Below are positions 32,306-41,370 of a stretch of 64,000 nt of DNA, one piece after another. The notes beneath the pieces are model-generated. The model did not search any database. It was not told the DNA's origin and worked only from the letters and a program-made list of their open reading frames with translations. The DNA is from Fluviicola sp. (GTDB taxonomy: Bacteria; Bacteroidota; Bacteroidia; Flavobacteriales_D; Crocinitomicaceae). The stretch spans positions 434,001 to 498,000 of the forward strand of contig NZ_JBCNJT010000003.1 of NCBI RefSeq assembly GCF_039596395.1, written 5' to 3'. Within the stretch, counting starts at the first letter, position 1, and each line of letters begins with the position of its first letter. Position numbers and translations under genes: made by a program.

Positions 32306-33400
32306 ATGCAAGTCAAAGAACTCGTTTCCTTTTTAAATCAGATCGCACCTTTTACCTACCAGGAATCGTATGATAATTCCGGTTTGCTGGTCGGTGATCC
32401 GAATAGCGAAATCAAAGGAGTGCTGGTTGCTTTGGATTGTATCGAATCGGTTGTGGACGAAGCCATTTTGCATGGAGCAAATGTAATTGTGACGCATCAT
32501 CCGATTATTTTTAAGGGGTTGCGACGCATTACCGGGGCAAATTACGTGGAACGCACCGTTTTGAAAGCCATTAAGAACGATATCAGCCTTATTGCAATCC
32601 ATACGAACCTCGACAATGTGCATTTCGGAGTGAATCACATCATTTCAGAAAAATTGGGATTGACGAACTGTAAAATCCTGAGTCCGAAAGCTGCTACAAA
32701 TTTTAAACTGGCTGTTTTTGCTCCCCAGACACATGCCGATCTGTTGCGTGAAGCTATGGCAAAGGCCGGCGCGGGATACATCGGTTCGTACGATTCCTGC
32801 AGTTTTACTTCGGAAGGGGAAGGACGTTTCAGGCCGGATGAAAATGCGAACCCGTTTCTGGGAAAAGCCGGTGAACTGGAAGTGGTGAAGGAAGTGAAGA
32901 TCGAAGTTATTGTTTCGGAACACGCATTGCACGCTGTTTTACACACCATGAAAGCAACACATCCTTATGAAGAAGTTGCTTACGACGTGATCGGGCTTAC
33001 AAACACGAACGAATACATCGGAAGCGGTATGATCGGTACGCTGGAAAACGGAATGGAAGCGATGGAATTTTTGAATTTTGTAAAGAAAACATTCCATTGC
33101 GGTACAGTGCGTTATACCAATCCTACCAAATCGCAGATCAAAACAGTAGCTGTCTGCGGTGGCTCCGGAAGTTTTTTACTGAAAGATGCGATCCGGGCAA
33201 AAGCAGACGTTTTTATCACGGGAGACTTTAAATACCACGAATTTTTCGATGCCGAAGATCACCTGATGATTGCCGATATCGGTCATTTTGAATCGGAACA
33301 ATATACTTCTGAGTGGTTAGTAGCACAAATGAAGAAAAAATTTACTAATTTTGCGGTTCGTTTAACGAGTGTAAATACGAATCCGATAAATTATCTCTAA
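32306..33400 (+). CDS. Nif3/DUF34-like dinuclear metal protein
   Basis: 364 residues from the ATG at 32306 (an upstream TTG is unlikely). Typical two-part Nif3 fold with a central insert (about 125-245): metal ligands in VIVTHHPIIFKGLRRI and IAIHTNLDNVHFGVNHI at the N-terminal part, and VFITGDFKYHEFFDAED plus DIGHFESEQY in the C-terminal part. Such proteins (YbgI/YqfO) form hexameric toroids binding two metal ions; the suggested activity is GTP cyclohydrolase I-type-like or phosphoesterase, still uncertain. It is followed four bases later by the zinc-ribbon coiled-coil gene, a pairing seen widely in bacteria. Confidence 0.92.
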   Translation: MQVKELVSFLNQIAPFTYQESYDNSGLLVGDPNSEIKGVLVALDCIESVVDEAILHGANVIVTHHPIIFKGLRRITGANYVERTVLKAIKNDISLIAIHTNLDNVHFGVNHIISEKLGLTNCKILSPKAATNFKLAVFAPQTHADLLREAMAKAGAGYIGSYDSCSFTSEGEGRFRPDENANPFLGKAGELEVVKEVKIEVIVSEHALHAVLHTMKATHPYEEVAYDVIGLTNTNEYIGSGMIGTLENGMEAMEFLNFVKKTFHCGTVRYTNPTKSQIKTVAVCGGSGSFLLKDAIRAKADVFITGDFKYHEFFDAEDHLMIADIGHFESEQYTSEWLVAQMKKKFTNFAVRLTSVNTNPINYL

Positions 33401-33403
33401 AGT

Positions 33404-34159
33404 ATGGCTGCAAAAGCAAGTACAAAAGAAACAACAGTTGCTGAAAAGTTGGACGCATTGTATGCGTTGCAAAAGATTGATTCTCAAATCGATAAAATTA
33501 GAACCGTACGTGGTGAATTGCCGTTGGAAGTTCAGGATTTAGAGGACGAGATCGAAGGGTTAGAGACTAGAATCAAGAACCTTCAGGACGAAGCGAAAGA
33601 GTTGGATACTGAAGTTGCAGATCGCAAGATTGCAATGAAAGATGCAGAAGCTGCTATCGTGAAGTTCAAGGATCAACAAAATAATGTACGAAACAATCGT
33701 GAGTTTGAATCGTTGGCGAAAGAGATCGAATACCAGGAGTTGGAGATCAAATTGCACGACAAGCGCATGAAAGAAGCTAAGATCAAGATTACTGCTAAAA
33801 AAGAAGTGCTTGACGAAGCGAAAGAGCGTTTGGAATTGCGTAAAGGCGATTTGAAAGTGAAACAAGACGAGTTGAACGAGATTGTCGGTGAAACACAAAA
33901 AGAAGAGGAAGCATTGATCGCTCAGTCTGAAAAGGCTAAAGCATCCATTGATTCCCGTTTGATCGCAGCTTACGACCGTTTACGCTCCAATGCGAAAAAC
34001 GGATTGGCAGTTGTGGGTGTTGACCGCGATTCTTGCGGTGGATGTTTCAACAAAATCCCGCCTCAACGTCAATTGGATATCGATACACGCAGAAAAGTAA
34101 TCGTTTGCGAACATTGCGGAAGAATCCTGGTTCCTGCTGAAGTAGTAGAACAAGGATAA
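33404..34159 (+). CDS. Zinc-ribbon coiled-coil protein (CT398-like)
   Basis: 251 residues. The N-terminal three quarters (about 15-185) is a long heptad coiled coil rich in Glu and Lys. The C-terminus carries a C4 zinc ribbon: CGGC (about residue 211) and CEHC (about residue 237). This is the family of the chlamydial protein CT398, and it is nearly always next to a Nif3-like gene, as here (3-base gap). Role unclear; interaction with sigma factors or secretion components has been proposed for CT398. Ends with a strong terminator. Confidence 0.9.
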   Translation: MAAKASTKETTVAEKLDALYALQKIDSQIDKIRTVRGELPLEVQDLEDEIEGLETRIKNLQDEAKELDTEVADRKIAMKDAEAAIVKFKDQQNNVRNNREFESLAKEIEYQELEIKLHDKRMKEAKIKITAKKEVLDEAKERLELRKGDLKVKQDELNEIVGETQKEEEALIAQSEKAKASIDSRLIAAYDRLRSNAKNGLAVVGVDRDSCGGCFNKIPPQRQLDIDTRRKVIVCEHCGRILVPAEVVEQG

Positions 34160-34177
34160 GATAATAATGAGTTTTTG

Positions 34178-34207
34178 AAAGGGTTTGCGAAAGTGAACCC
34201 TTTTTTG
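34178..34207 (+). terminator. Terminator after the zinc-ribbon gene
   Basis: AAAGGGTT (34178-34185) pairs with AACCCTTT (34196-34203) with a 10-base loop, followed by TTTTG. The gap 34160-34486 then holds two more hairpins (TGGATTT-acgc-AAATCCA at 34215-34232; ACCGCA...TGCGGT at 34249-34267) and an 'aattcg' word run, but no gene. Confidence 0.85.
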
Positions 34208-34379
34208 TTTTCCGTGGATTTACGCAAATCCAGCAGATAGATCATTAAACCGCAATACTTATGCGGTAGTTTGTGCGCAAAGATCTACACCTGCGGCATA
34301 TCTTTCCGGCAGAGAAGCTTGGAAACCAGTGTTCTCTATTTCTTACATAGTTGATTGATCATTAGCTAATAGCCAAAAT

Positions 34380-34420
34380 CTAATTCGGAATAGGACATCC
34401 GGTATTCGTAATTCGCTCAA
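34380..34420. repeat. 'Aattcg' word repeat upstream of the ccs gene
   Basis: TAATTCGGAATAGGACATCC and GGTATTCGTAATTCGCTC are degenerate copies of the AATTCG word. A GCTCAA...TTGAGC inverted repeat follows at 34415-34430. Confidence 0.5.
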
Positions 34421-34422
34421 CA

Positions 34423-34458
34423 TTTTGAGCGATAAACTCAAACGAATAGTTACTTTTG
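34423..34458 (+). promoter_or_regulatory. Putative promoter for the CcsBA gene
   Basis: TTTTG at 34423-34427 and TACTTTTG at 34451-34458 (TAnnTTTG). The spacing of 23 bases is a little longer than the usual 19-21. Leader of about 20 bases to the ATG at 34487. Confidence 0.45.
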
Positions 34459-34486
34459 TACCTGAAAATTATCAATCCGTTTTTAC

Positions 34487-37400
34487 ATGGAAAAACTAGC
34501 AAAAGCTCTTTTCTCAATGAGAGCAATGGCAATGGGATTATTCATCTTCCTTTCCGCAATCGCAATCGCAACTTTTATAGAATCTTACGAAAATACACAG
34601 GCTGCAAAGCTTTGGATCTATAATGCGAAATGGTTTGAGATCCTGTTGGCTTATTTGTGCGTGAACCTGGTAGCGAATATTTTCCGCTACGAAATGTGGA
34701 AGCGCGAAAAGATTGCAGTTTTCCTTTTTCATATCTCATTCATCGTCATTATCATTGGTGCGTGGGTTACGCGCTACATCAGCTACGAAGGAATGATGAT
34801 GATTCGCGAGGGAGCTTCTTCGAATATTGTCTATACGTCGGACCCGTATCTGTGGGTGAATATCAACGACGGGAAAGAATTCCAGCTGACGCATGATGTG
34901 AAGACTTTCCTGGCCGAATCGTACCCGTTTAATTCCGCTTCCCTGGACATCGAGTTCCCGAAGCACAAAACACCGGTTTCCATCGAATACGTTGACTTTA
35001 AATCCAAGCAGATCGATACGATAGAGATCAGCCCGAAATACAAAACAAGCGCTTTGGATATCGTTACGGATGGAATGAAATCCAATTACGTGATCGATAA
35101 TGAGATTTTCAACCTGAACGGTGTGCCGGTTGCGTTTTCGCCAAACCTGGTAAACGGGGTAAATATTTACCGCAGAAACGATACTTTACGCCTGAAACCG
35201 AATATGCCGCTGCAATACATTCCGATGAAAGAGATGCAGAAAGCACGTCAAAGTGGGATTGCTCCGCCTGATTCTGTTTTCGTGAAAGTAGCTCCCGGAC
35301 AGGAAGTGGTTTTTGCAACTACCACCCTTTACCAGATCGCCGGACAACAATTCGTATTCAAGCAGGAAATTCCGAATGTCGGGAAGAAATTGATGCCTTC
35401 CGGAAGAAGGGATGTCGGTTCGGATTACCTGACGGTGAAAGTAACCGACGGCTCTCACTCGAAAATTGTGCGTTTGAGAGGCGGTGCCAAAGAAATCGGT
35501 GAATCGGCTTATTTTGAAATGAATGGCTTGAATTACCGCCTGGAATACGGGATGAAACGCATCAAGATTCCATTCTATATGAAATGTAATGACTTTATCC
35601 TGGACCGTTATCCGGGATCCGACATGCCTTCTTCGTATGCGAGCGATTTGCAGGTATTGGATACCGCCAATAATGAATTCGGAACGAAACGCGTATTTAT
35701 GAACCACGTATTGGATTACGGTGGTTACCGTTTCTTCCAGTCTTCCTATGATCCGGACGAAAAAGGAACCATTTTGAGCGTAAACCACGATTTTTGGGGA
35801 ACGAATATCACGTATTTCGGTTATTTAATGATGTTTATCGGTATGGTTTTTAGTTTGTTTGCTCCGTCTTCCCGTTTCAGAGAATTGATCGGAGTATTGA
35901 AAAAATCGAATGCAAAATCGGTGGTTGCAATCTTATTTACGATTCTTTCGGCATCCGCATTTTCACAGGGTGCGGTTACGCAAGTAGATACGGTTGAGCA
36001 AGATGAACATCAAGATACACACGAACACACGCATCAGCACGAACAAACTATGCCGGCTGCTCCGGTAAATCCGGTCGTTTACTTCATGTCGGAAGACCAA
36101 AGTGACGAGTTGGCAACTTTGCTGGTTCAGGACAACCGCGGGCGTATCATCCCGATGCATACACTGTGTGACCAGTTATTGAGCAAATTGTACCGTGCGA
36201 ACAAATACGAAGGACGTAATGCGGTTCAGACTGTTATCAGCATGCACATGTACCCGGATTATTGGTTGAATCAAAAGGTAATCCTGGTTCCTTCGGCGCT
36301 GTTTGACAAATACAACCTGACGAAATACGTTTCTTTCCGTGAATTGACGGATGAAACCGGCAATTTCAAATGGATCAATGATTACAATGCAGCTTTGCAA
36401 AAACCGGAAGGACAGCAATCTGAAGTGCAGAAGAAACTGATCAAACTGGGGGAGAAGTACCAGGTTTTATTGGGAGTAATCAACTGGAATTACATGAAGA
36501 TCATTCCGCTGAAAGGAGACAAGGGCAATCGCTGGTTCATGCCTTTCAACCAGGAATTGATGGAGCGCGACAGTGTTTCAAGCCGCCTGGCTTTAACATA
36601 CATCAGTTCTTTGAACGATGCAGCGAAATCCAATAATGACTTCTCCAAATCAACGAAATTATTGAACGACCTGAAGAAATTGCAGCGTTCCATTGCTCCT
36701 GCGTCAATTTTGCCGTCGGAATCTCACGTGAAAATGGAAGTTTCTTACAACAAAATGGGAATTTTCAAGAATGCCGGAAATTCTTACATCCTGTTTGCAC
36801 TGGTATTGCTGATCATCTTCTTCATTCGCGTATTCTTCAATCCTTCGGATAAATCGGATCGCCGTTATTCCATCGTCAGCAAGGTTATTTTTGTTTTGAT
36901 GGCGATTATCTTCCTGTATCACGGAGCCGGATTGGTGATGCGAAGCATGATTTCCGGCCACGCTCCATGGAGTGACGGGTATGAAGCGATGGTTTTCATT
37001 GCGTGGGTCATTGTATTGGCAGGATTCCTGTTCTCGCGTACAAGCATTGTAATTTTAGCCGCCGCCGCTTTACTGGCGTGGTTCTTTATCTTCGTTTCCC
37101 AGTTGAACTTGTTGGATCCTGAAATTACTCCGTTGCAACCGGTTCTGAAAAGTTACTGGTTGATGATCCACGTAGCAATTATTACCAGCAGTTACGGATT
37201 CCTGGGGCTTGGATTTATCATCAGTTTCGTGAACATTATCCTGTACCTGACAAGAAGTACCAAAAACGGCAAAGAAGCAACGAAAAATATCGCCGTGCTT
37301 ACTGCTGTCAGCGAAATGACAATTACCATCGGCTTGTTTATGCTCACCATCGGAACCTTCCTGGGTGGAATCTGGGCGAATGAGTCCTGGGGAAGATATT

Positions 37401-37717
37401 GGGGCTGGGACCCGAAAGAAACATGGGCTTTGGTTTCCGTGTTGGTTTACGCCATTATCCTGCACTTCCGATATATTCCGGGATTGAAAGGGAAATTTGC
37501 CTTCAACGCAGCAGCGATGTGGGGATATGCAGCTATTTTATTTACTTTCTTCGGAGTGAACTTTATTTTGGTCGGACTGCATTCCTATGCCAACGGAGAC
37601 GGATCGGTGAATTTACCGGGATACGTGTGGCTTACGATCCTGATCTTCCTGGTGCTGACAGTAGTTGCAGGAGTTCGAAATAAAAAGTACCTTCAAAGTC
37701 AAAGAGAACTATTATGA
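34487..37717 (+). CDS. Cytochrome c biogenesis fusion protein (CcsB/ResB-CcsA/ResC)
   Basis: 1076 residues. The N-terminal part (to about 470) is ResB/CcsB-like with helices near 11-30, 45-60 and 80-98 and another at about 450-466. Then a segment resembling an internal signal peptide (VVAILFTILSASAFSQ), a His-rich stretch (DEHQDTHEHTHQHEQ, about 503-518), a periplasmic domain, and from about 765 the CcsA multi-helix domain. The haem-handling WWD motif is present: WGRYWGWDPKETWALV, with conserved His in YHGAG and HVAIIT. The protein moves haem across the inner membrane and attaches it to CxxCH apocytochromes such as the MbnH-like protein at 1575. Followed by gpx (ATGA overlap). Confidence 0.9.
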   Translation: MEKLAKALFSMRAMAMGLFIFLSAIAIATFIESYENTQAAKLWIYNAKWFEILLAYLCVNLVANIFRYEMWKREKIAVFLFHISFIVIIIGAWVTRYISYEGMMMIREGASSNIVYTSDPYLWVNINDGKEFQLTHDVKTFLAESYPFNSASLDIEFPKHKTPVSIEYVDFKSKQIDTIEISPKYKTSALDIVTDGMKSNYVIDNEIFNLNGVPVAFSPNLVNGVNIYRRNDTLRLKPNMPLQYIPMKEMQKARQSGIAPPDSVFVKVAPGQEVVFATTTLYQIAGQQFVFKQEIPNVGKKLMPSGRRDVGSDYLTVKVTDGSHSKIVRLRGGAKEIGESAYFEMNGLNYRLEYGMKRIKIPFYMKCNDFILDRYPGSDMPSSYASDLQVLDTANNEFGTKRVFMNHVLDYGGYRFFQSSYDPDEKGTILSVNHDFWGTNITYFGYLMMFIGMVFSLFAPSSRFRELIGVLKKSNAKSVVAILFTILSASAFSQGAVTQVDTVEQDEHQDTHEHTHQHEQTMPAAPVNPVVYFMSEDQSDELATLLVQDNRGRIIPMHTLCDQLLSKLYRANKYEGRNAVQTVISMHMYPDYWLNQKVILVPSALFDKYNLTKYVSFRELTDETGNFKWINDYNAALQKPEGQQSEVQKKLIKLGEKYQVLLGVINWNYMKIIPLKGDKGNRWFMPFNQELMERDSVSSRLALTYISSLNDAAKSNNDFSKSTKLLNDLKKLQRSIAPASILPSESHVKMEVSYNKMGIFKNAGNSYILFALVLLIIFFIRVFFNPSDKSDRRYSIVSKVIFVLMAIIFLYHGAGLVMRSMISGHAPWSDGYEAMVFIAWVIVLAGFLFSRTSIVILAAAALLAWFFIFVSQLNLLDPEITPLQPVLKSYWLMIHVAIITSSYGFLGLGFIISFVNIILYLTRSTKNGKEATKNIAVLTAVSEMTITIGLFMLTIGTFLGGIWANESWGRYWGWDPKETWALVSVLVYAIILHFRYIPGLKGKFAFNAAAMWGYAAILFTFFGVNFILVGLHSYANGDGSVNLPGYVWLTILIFLVLTVVAGVRNKKYLQSQRELL

Positions 37718-38187
37718 ATTTATACGATTTTTCATTGAATTACCTGGATGGTAAACCCATCGATTGGAGCGCTTTTAAAGGCAAAAAAATACTTTTGGTG
37801 AATGTTGCATCGCAATGTGGTTTAACTCCCCAGTATACGCAATTACAGGAGTTGAATGAAGAATTCGGCGGTGACTCATTTACCATTCTTGGAGTTCCCT
37901 GTAATGATTTCGGAGGACAGGAACCGGGAACAGCGGAAGAGATTGCTACTTTTTGTTCAACCAATTACGGAGTAAGTTTCCCGCTTTCGGAGAAAGTACA
38001 TACCATCGGTGAGGAGATTCACCCGATTTATGAATGGCTGAAAGAACAAACGGGTACGGAAGTAAGCTGGAATTTTCAAAAATACCTCATTGACGAGGAA
38101 GGCAAAATTGCCGGTTATTTTTCACCTCAAACAGAACCTTCCGAACAGCATATTTTAGATTGGATCCGAAATCATGAGTCAAATTGA
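37714..38187 (+). CDS. Glutathione peroxidase-family thiol peroxidase
   Basis: 157 residues. Motifs NVASQCGLTPQY (peroxidatic Cys, not selenocysteine), CNDFGGQEPGT and WNFQKYLID place it in the GPx family. Gln near residue 72 and Trp near 125 complete the catalytic tetrad. Most bacterial Cys-GPx proteins use thioredoxin rather than glutathione; this organism appears to make bacillithiol instead (next gene). The start overlaps the CcsBA stop (ATGA), and the end overlaps bshB1 by 14 bases. Confidence 0.93.
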   Translation: MNLYDFSLNYLDGKPIDWSAFKGKKILLVNVASQCGLTPQYTQLQELNEEFGGDSFTILGVPCNDFGGQEPGTAEEIATFCSTNYGVSFPLSEKVHTIGEEIHPIYEWLKEQTGTEVSWNFQKYLIDEEGKIAGYFSPQTEPSEQHILDWIRNHESN

Positions 38188-38893
38188 TATACTAGCAATC
38201 GGTGCCCATCCGGACGATGTGGAACTTTCCGCTGCCGGAACGTTGTTGAAACACCGCGCAATGGGTTATTCTACCGGGATTATTGACCTGACACAAGGTG
38301 AATTGGGATCACGCGGTACGAAAGAAACCCGCAAGGAAGAAGCAGCAGCAGCAGCCCGGATTTTGGGGCTGACAGAACGCGTTAATCTGCAAATGGCGGA
38401 TGGCTTTTTCGAACATTCCGAAGAAAACCTGCGCCTGATTATCGAGCAAATTCGCCGGTTCAAACCGGAGATTGTTTTGATGAACGCTGTTTCGGATCGT
38501 CACCCGGATCACGGCAAAGGAAGTAAATTGGCTTCTGAAGCGTGTTTCCTGGCCGGATTGCGCAGAATTGAAACCACCTGGAACGGTGAAGCACAGGAAG
38601 CACATCGCCCGAAGTTTGTTTACCATTACATCCAGGACCGTTACCTGCAACCGGATTTTGTGATTGATGTGACGGATTTCGTAGAACAAAAGTTCGATTC
38701 GATCAAAGCATATAAAACACAATTCTGGGACCCGGCTTCTTCCGAACCGAAAACACCGATTTCCGGAGAAGAGTTTTTTGAATTCCTTCGCGGAAGAATG
38801 GCCGAATTCGGTCGTTCAATCGGAGCCCGCTACGCGGAAGGATATACCGTAGAACGTATAATCGGGGTAGATTCTTTATTTCAGCTTAGATAA
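38174..38893 (+). CDS. bshB1: Bacillithiol biosynthesis deacetylase BshB1
   Basis: 239 residues of the PIG-L/LmbE fold. AIGAHPDDVELSAAGTL gives the AHPDD zinc motif near residue 9; SDRHPDHGKGS gives the second HPDH motif near 110. GELGSRGTKETRKEEA is typical of BshB1. The enzyme deacetylates N-acetylglucosaminyl malate in the synthesis of bacillithiol, the low-molecular-weight thiol used by many Firmicutes and Bacteroidota. It overlaps the glutathione peroxidase gene by 14 bases, so the two are co-translated; its 3' end overlaps the convergent FMN reductase gene by 18 bases. Confidence 0.95.
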   Translation: MSQIDILAIGAHPDDVELSAAGTLLKHRAMGYSTGIIDLTQGELGSRGTKETRKEEAAAAARILGLTERVNLQMADGFFEHSEENLRLIIEQIRRFKPEIVLMNAVSDRHPDHGKGSKLASEACFLAGLRRIETTWNGEAQEAHRPKFVYHYIQDRYLQPDFVIDVTDFVEQKFDSIKAYKTQFWDPASSEPKTPISGEEFFEFLRGRMAEFGRSIGARYAEGYTVERIIGVDSLFQLR

Positions 38894-39412
38894 CGTTTCT
38901 TTTACGTTTTCAATCAGGTCGTTGAACTCTTTTGCCAGTTCTTCATTGCTGATCTTTCCATCGTGGAAATTTTCCTGGAAGCTCGGCAGGCTGAAATGTC
39001 CCAGGATATTTGCCGTATGACGCGGAAAACGGCTAAGTGCAGCTTCCAAAGAGAATTTTGCTCCCAGTTTTCCCGGTGAAGTTGAAATCAATAACATCGG
39101 TTTGTCGTGGAATACGCTGTTGTTTAAACGGGAACACCAATCCAGCGTATTTTTGAATGCCGCCGAATAACTTCCGTTGTGCTCGGTCATGGAAATCACC
39201 AGGAAGTCCGAATTTTCGATGATATCATGTAATTCGTGAGCCTGAACGGGATACCCGTCTTCTTTCTCCTTGTCCACTGAAAATACAGGCATTTCAAAGT
39301 CATTCAGATCGATCATATTGACTTCTCCATCAAACTGGTGTGCCGCAAAATGCGCAAATTGCTGGTTAATTGAAGATTTACTGGTACTTGCTCCGAATGC
39401 TAATATTTTCAT
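38876..39412 (-). CDS. NADPH-dependent FMN reductase family protein
   Basis: 178 residues from the ATG at 39412; the N-terminus MKILAFGASTSKSSINQQ is the flavodoxin-like FMN phosphate loop. MTEHNGSYSAAFKNTLDWCS and LISTSPGKLGAKFSL match chromate/azo/quinone reductase-type proteins (YieF/ChrR-like). It probably uses NADPH to reduce FMN, quinones or other electrophiles as two-electron donors. It is convergent with bshB1, so thiol defence and reductase genes sit together. Monocistronic on this strand. Confidence 0.9.
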   Translation of the reverse strand: MKILAFGASTSKSSINQQFAHFAAHQFDGEVNMIDLNDFEMPVFSVDKEKEDGYPVQAHELHDIIENSDFLVISMTEHNGSYSAAFKNTLDWCSRLNNSVFHDKPMLLISTSPGKLGAKFSLEAALSRFPRHTANILGHFSLPSFQENFHDGKISNEELAKEFNDLIENVKETLSKLK

Positions 39413-39449
39413 GACGATTGTTTTTACGAAGATAGCCATATTTGGTAGT

Positions 39450-39525
39450 CTAAAAGTTTAAAAAGATTAAAAGTTCAAGGGTTTCAACTTTTTGAACACC
39501 TGGATCTGTTGAACTTGTTCAAACG
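39450..39525. repeat. Degenerate 'gttcaaa' inverted-word repeat
   Basis: AAAGATTAAAAGTTCAAGGG and CAACTTTTTGAACACC, then GTTGAACTTGTTCAAACG, form imperfect inverted words. Same family as 45006-45100. Confidence 0.5.
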
Positions 39526-39553
39526 AAAAAGGGCTCGCCGAAACGAACCCTTA
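39524..39553 (-). terminator. Terminator of the T9SS protein gene
   Basis: On the minus strand AAGGGTTCG pairs with CGAGCCCTT (one wobble), followed by TTTTTCGTTT. Lies between the convergent FMN reductase promoter side and the stop at 39586. Confidence 0.65.
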
Positions 39554-39585
39554 ACTTGCTATAAAACTAAACTAACAGAGAAAAC

Positions 39586-41202
39586 TTATTCCACTACGCT
39601 CAATTTAACAGTCTTAACTGCGTCACCGGTTCTTACTACTGCGTAGTACAATCCCTGAGCGAAATCAGCAGCGTTGATTGTGAACTCGTGAGTTCCAACT
39701 TCAGCATACTTGGCAGCTACTGTTTGCATTACTTGTCCGTTTGCGTTCAATACAGTTACTTCGATAGTGCTGCTTTGAGCTACGTCAACAAATAATTTCG
39801 TGTTGTCGTTTGTTGGGTTAGGGTATAACGCAACACCTGCGATAGCTGAAACTTCTTTGATTCCCAAAATTCCTGTGAAGTCAGATCCGCTCAAAAGTGG
39901 AGAACTTGCAGCCGGACGGTAGTCTGGAGACAGGAAGTTATATGGAGTAGTCAGGATTCCTGCCGTAGAAGCGATTGAATCGTTATCGTTTGCAGCGAAC
40001 CATGCAGCAGCATCAAAAGTACTTCCTGCGTTTTTCTCAGTTACTTTACCAGCTGTGTTTCCTGCAACGATGTTGTTTTTGTACTTGATCAAACCGTTTG
40101 TAGCGTTATCCTCACATGCAGTTCCGTCAATGTGAACTCCTGTACGGAAATCCATGAAGATAGAGTTACGGATATCCAAAGCAGAGTTACGACGGATACG
40201 AGCACCACGACGGTAACCAGCAGCAACTGTGTTTCCGGTGTTTCCTCTGAATGGTCCGATTGCAGTTACGTTAGAGAATGTAGCGTTTGTTTGAGGCATG
40301 TTTGTAGAACCTGTAGCATCGTTATCTGATTCGAAACCTTCAGAAGTTGAAATGGCAGGGTTGTCAGCGATGTTCGGGTCACGAACGATCAAACCGTACT
40401 GTACGTTTCCGGAGTATCCGAAATCTGTATCGAAATCGTCATCCAGGTTTCTGTAAGATACCAAGTGCTTAGCGTTTACAGCTCCACCGAACCATTCGAA
40501 AGCATCGTCATTAGAGAAAGAAACCTGTACGAAGTTAACTTCTGTACCGGAACCTACGGAACCGAAAGTCAAACCGTTGATCTCTTTATCTGTTTGGTAA
40601 GCATATCCTGGGAATTCGATACGTACGAATGTCAATACACCTGAGTTGTCTGCATTGTCAGGAGTTGTTCCACCACCGAATTCAGTATCTGAAGTTGGAG
40701 CAAGACCTTCGATATTTGCTACACCATTTGGTTGGTTGTTGGCACCTTTTCCTAAAAGGATAATTCCTCCCCAGTCACCTAATGCACGGGAACCTGCAGG
40801 TTGGTTGGAAGTGAAAACGATTGGATTTTGTCTGGTACCTGCAGCCATTAATTTAGCTCCTTTGGTAATGAACAATCCTGAACCAAGAACCGCTTTGTCA
40901 CCCATGATGATCGTTCCCGGCTCAATAGTCAACGTTGCGTTGTTCTTCACGTAAATCTGACCCTGCAACAAGTAAACATTTCCTGCAGTCCAGGTAGTGT
41001 TTGATGTAATGTTTGCAGTAATGATTTGGTTTGGTGTTCCGTAATCGGTGTTTTGCGGATTCCAGTTTGTCCATTCGTCAGTCCACATTGGAGTTGGAGC
41101 CGGAGCAAACGCACCACGATAAGTTGTTTCTTCGAATAACTGTCCGAATGCTGCGAAAGTTCCTAAACCTGCGAACAATGCACTTAAGTAAATTTTTTTC
41201 AT
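39586..41202 (-). CDS. Secreted protein with T9SS type A sorting domain
   Basis: 538 residues from the ATG at 41202, signal peptide MKKIYLSALFAGLGTFAAFG. The mature part is rich in Asn, Thr and Gly (TSNTTWTAGNVYLLQGQIY, LTIEPGTIIMGDKAVLGSG) like parallel beta-helix or pectate-lyase-type folds found in surface proteins. The last 80 residues are a T9SS tail (VALYPNPTNDNTKLFV ... LSVVE). It follows a TonB receptor on the same strand with a 220-base gap holding the receptor terminator and a palindrome, so it has its own promoter. Its frequent favoured codons suggest good expression. Ligand unknown. Confidence 0.85.
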   Translation of the reverse strand: MKKIYLSALFAGLGTFAAFGQLFEETTYRGAFAPAPTPMWTDEWTNWNPQNTDYGTPNQIITANITSNTTWTAGNVYLLQGQIYVKNNATLTIEPGTIIMGDKAVLGSGLFITKGAKLMAAGTRQNPIVFTSNQPAGSRALGDWGGIILLGKGANNQPNGVANIEGLAPTSDTEFGGGTTPDNADNSGVLTFVRIEFPGYAYQTDKEINGLTFGSVGSGTEVNFVQVSFSNDDAFEWFGGAVNAKHLVSYRNLDDDFDTDFGYSGNVQYGLIVRDPNIADNPAISTSEGFESDNDATGSTNMPQTNATFSNVTAIGPFRGNTGNTVAAGYRRGARIRRNSALDIRNSIFMDFRTGVHIDGTACEDNATNGLIKYKNNIVAGNTAGKVTEKNAGSTFDAAAWFAANDNDSIASTAGILTTPYNFLSPDYRPAASSPLLSGSDFTGILGIKEVSAIAGVALYPNPTNDNTKLFVDVAQSSTIEVTVLNANGQVMQTVAAKYAEVGTHEFTINAADFAQGLYYAVVRTGDAVKTVKLSVVE

Positions 41203-41328
41203 TTTTCGTTTTTTTTCTTGGTACAAAATTGATTTACTAATCTTGTTCTATCCTGTTTTTTAAGTTACGATTCGCGTAAATAAATGTTAAGGTCATTTTA
41301 AGTGATGTAGCAATAATTTAACATTGGC

Positions 41329-41356
41329 GTAGACACGCGATTAATCGCGCGCCTAT
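41329..41356. repeat. REP-like palindrome, copy 2
   Basis: GTAGACACGCGATTAATCGC and GCGCCTAT form an imperfect hairpin with a perfect 14-bp centre (CGCGATTAATCGCG, 41336-41349). Related to 30734, 50633 and 54190. Confidence 0.7.
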
Positions 41357-41370
41357 GGGTTTATATATAA

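Noticed and set aside
35186-35788. Minus-strand 200-codon frame within the CcsBA gene
   Set aside because: Complement of a conserved region of the fusion protein; no independent support.
41203-41226. Start at 41226 for the T9SS protein
   Set aside because: The ATG at 41202 gives a normal signal peptide; the extra residues are charged and would spoil it.
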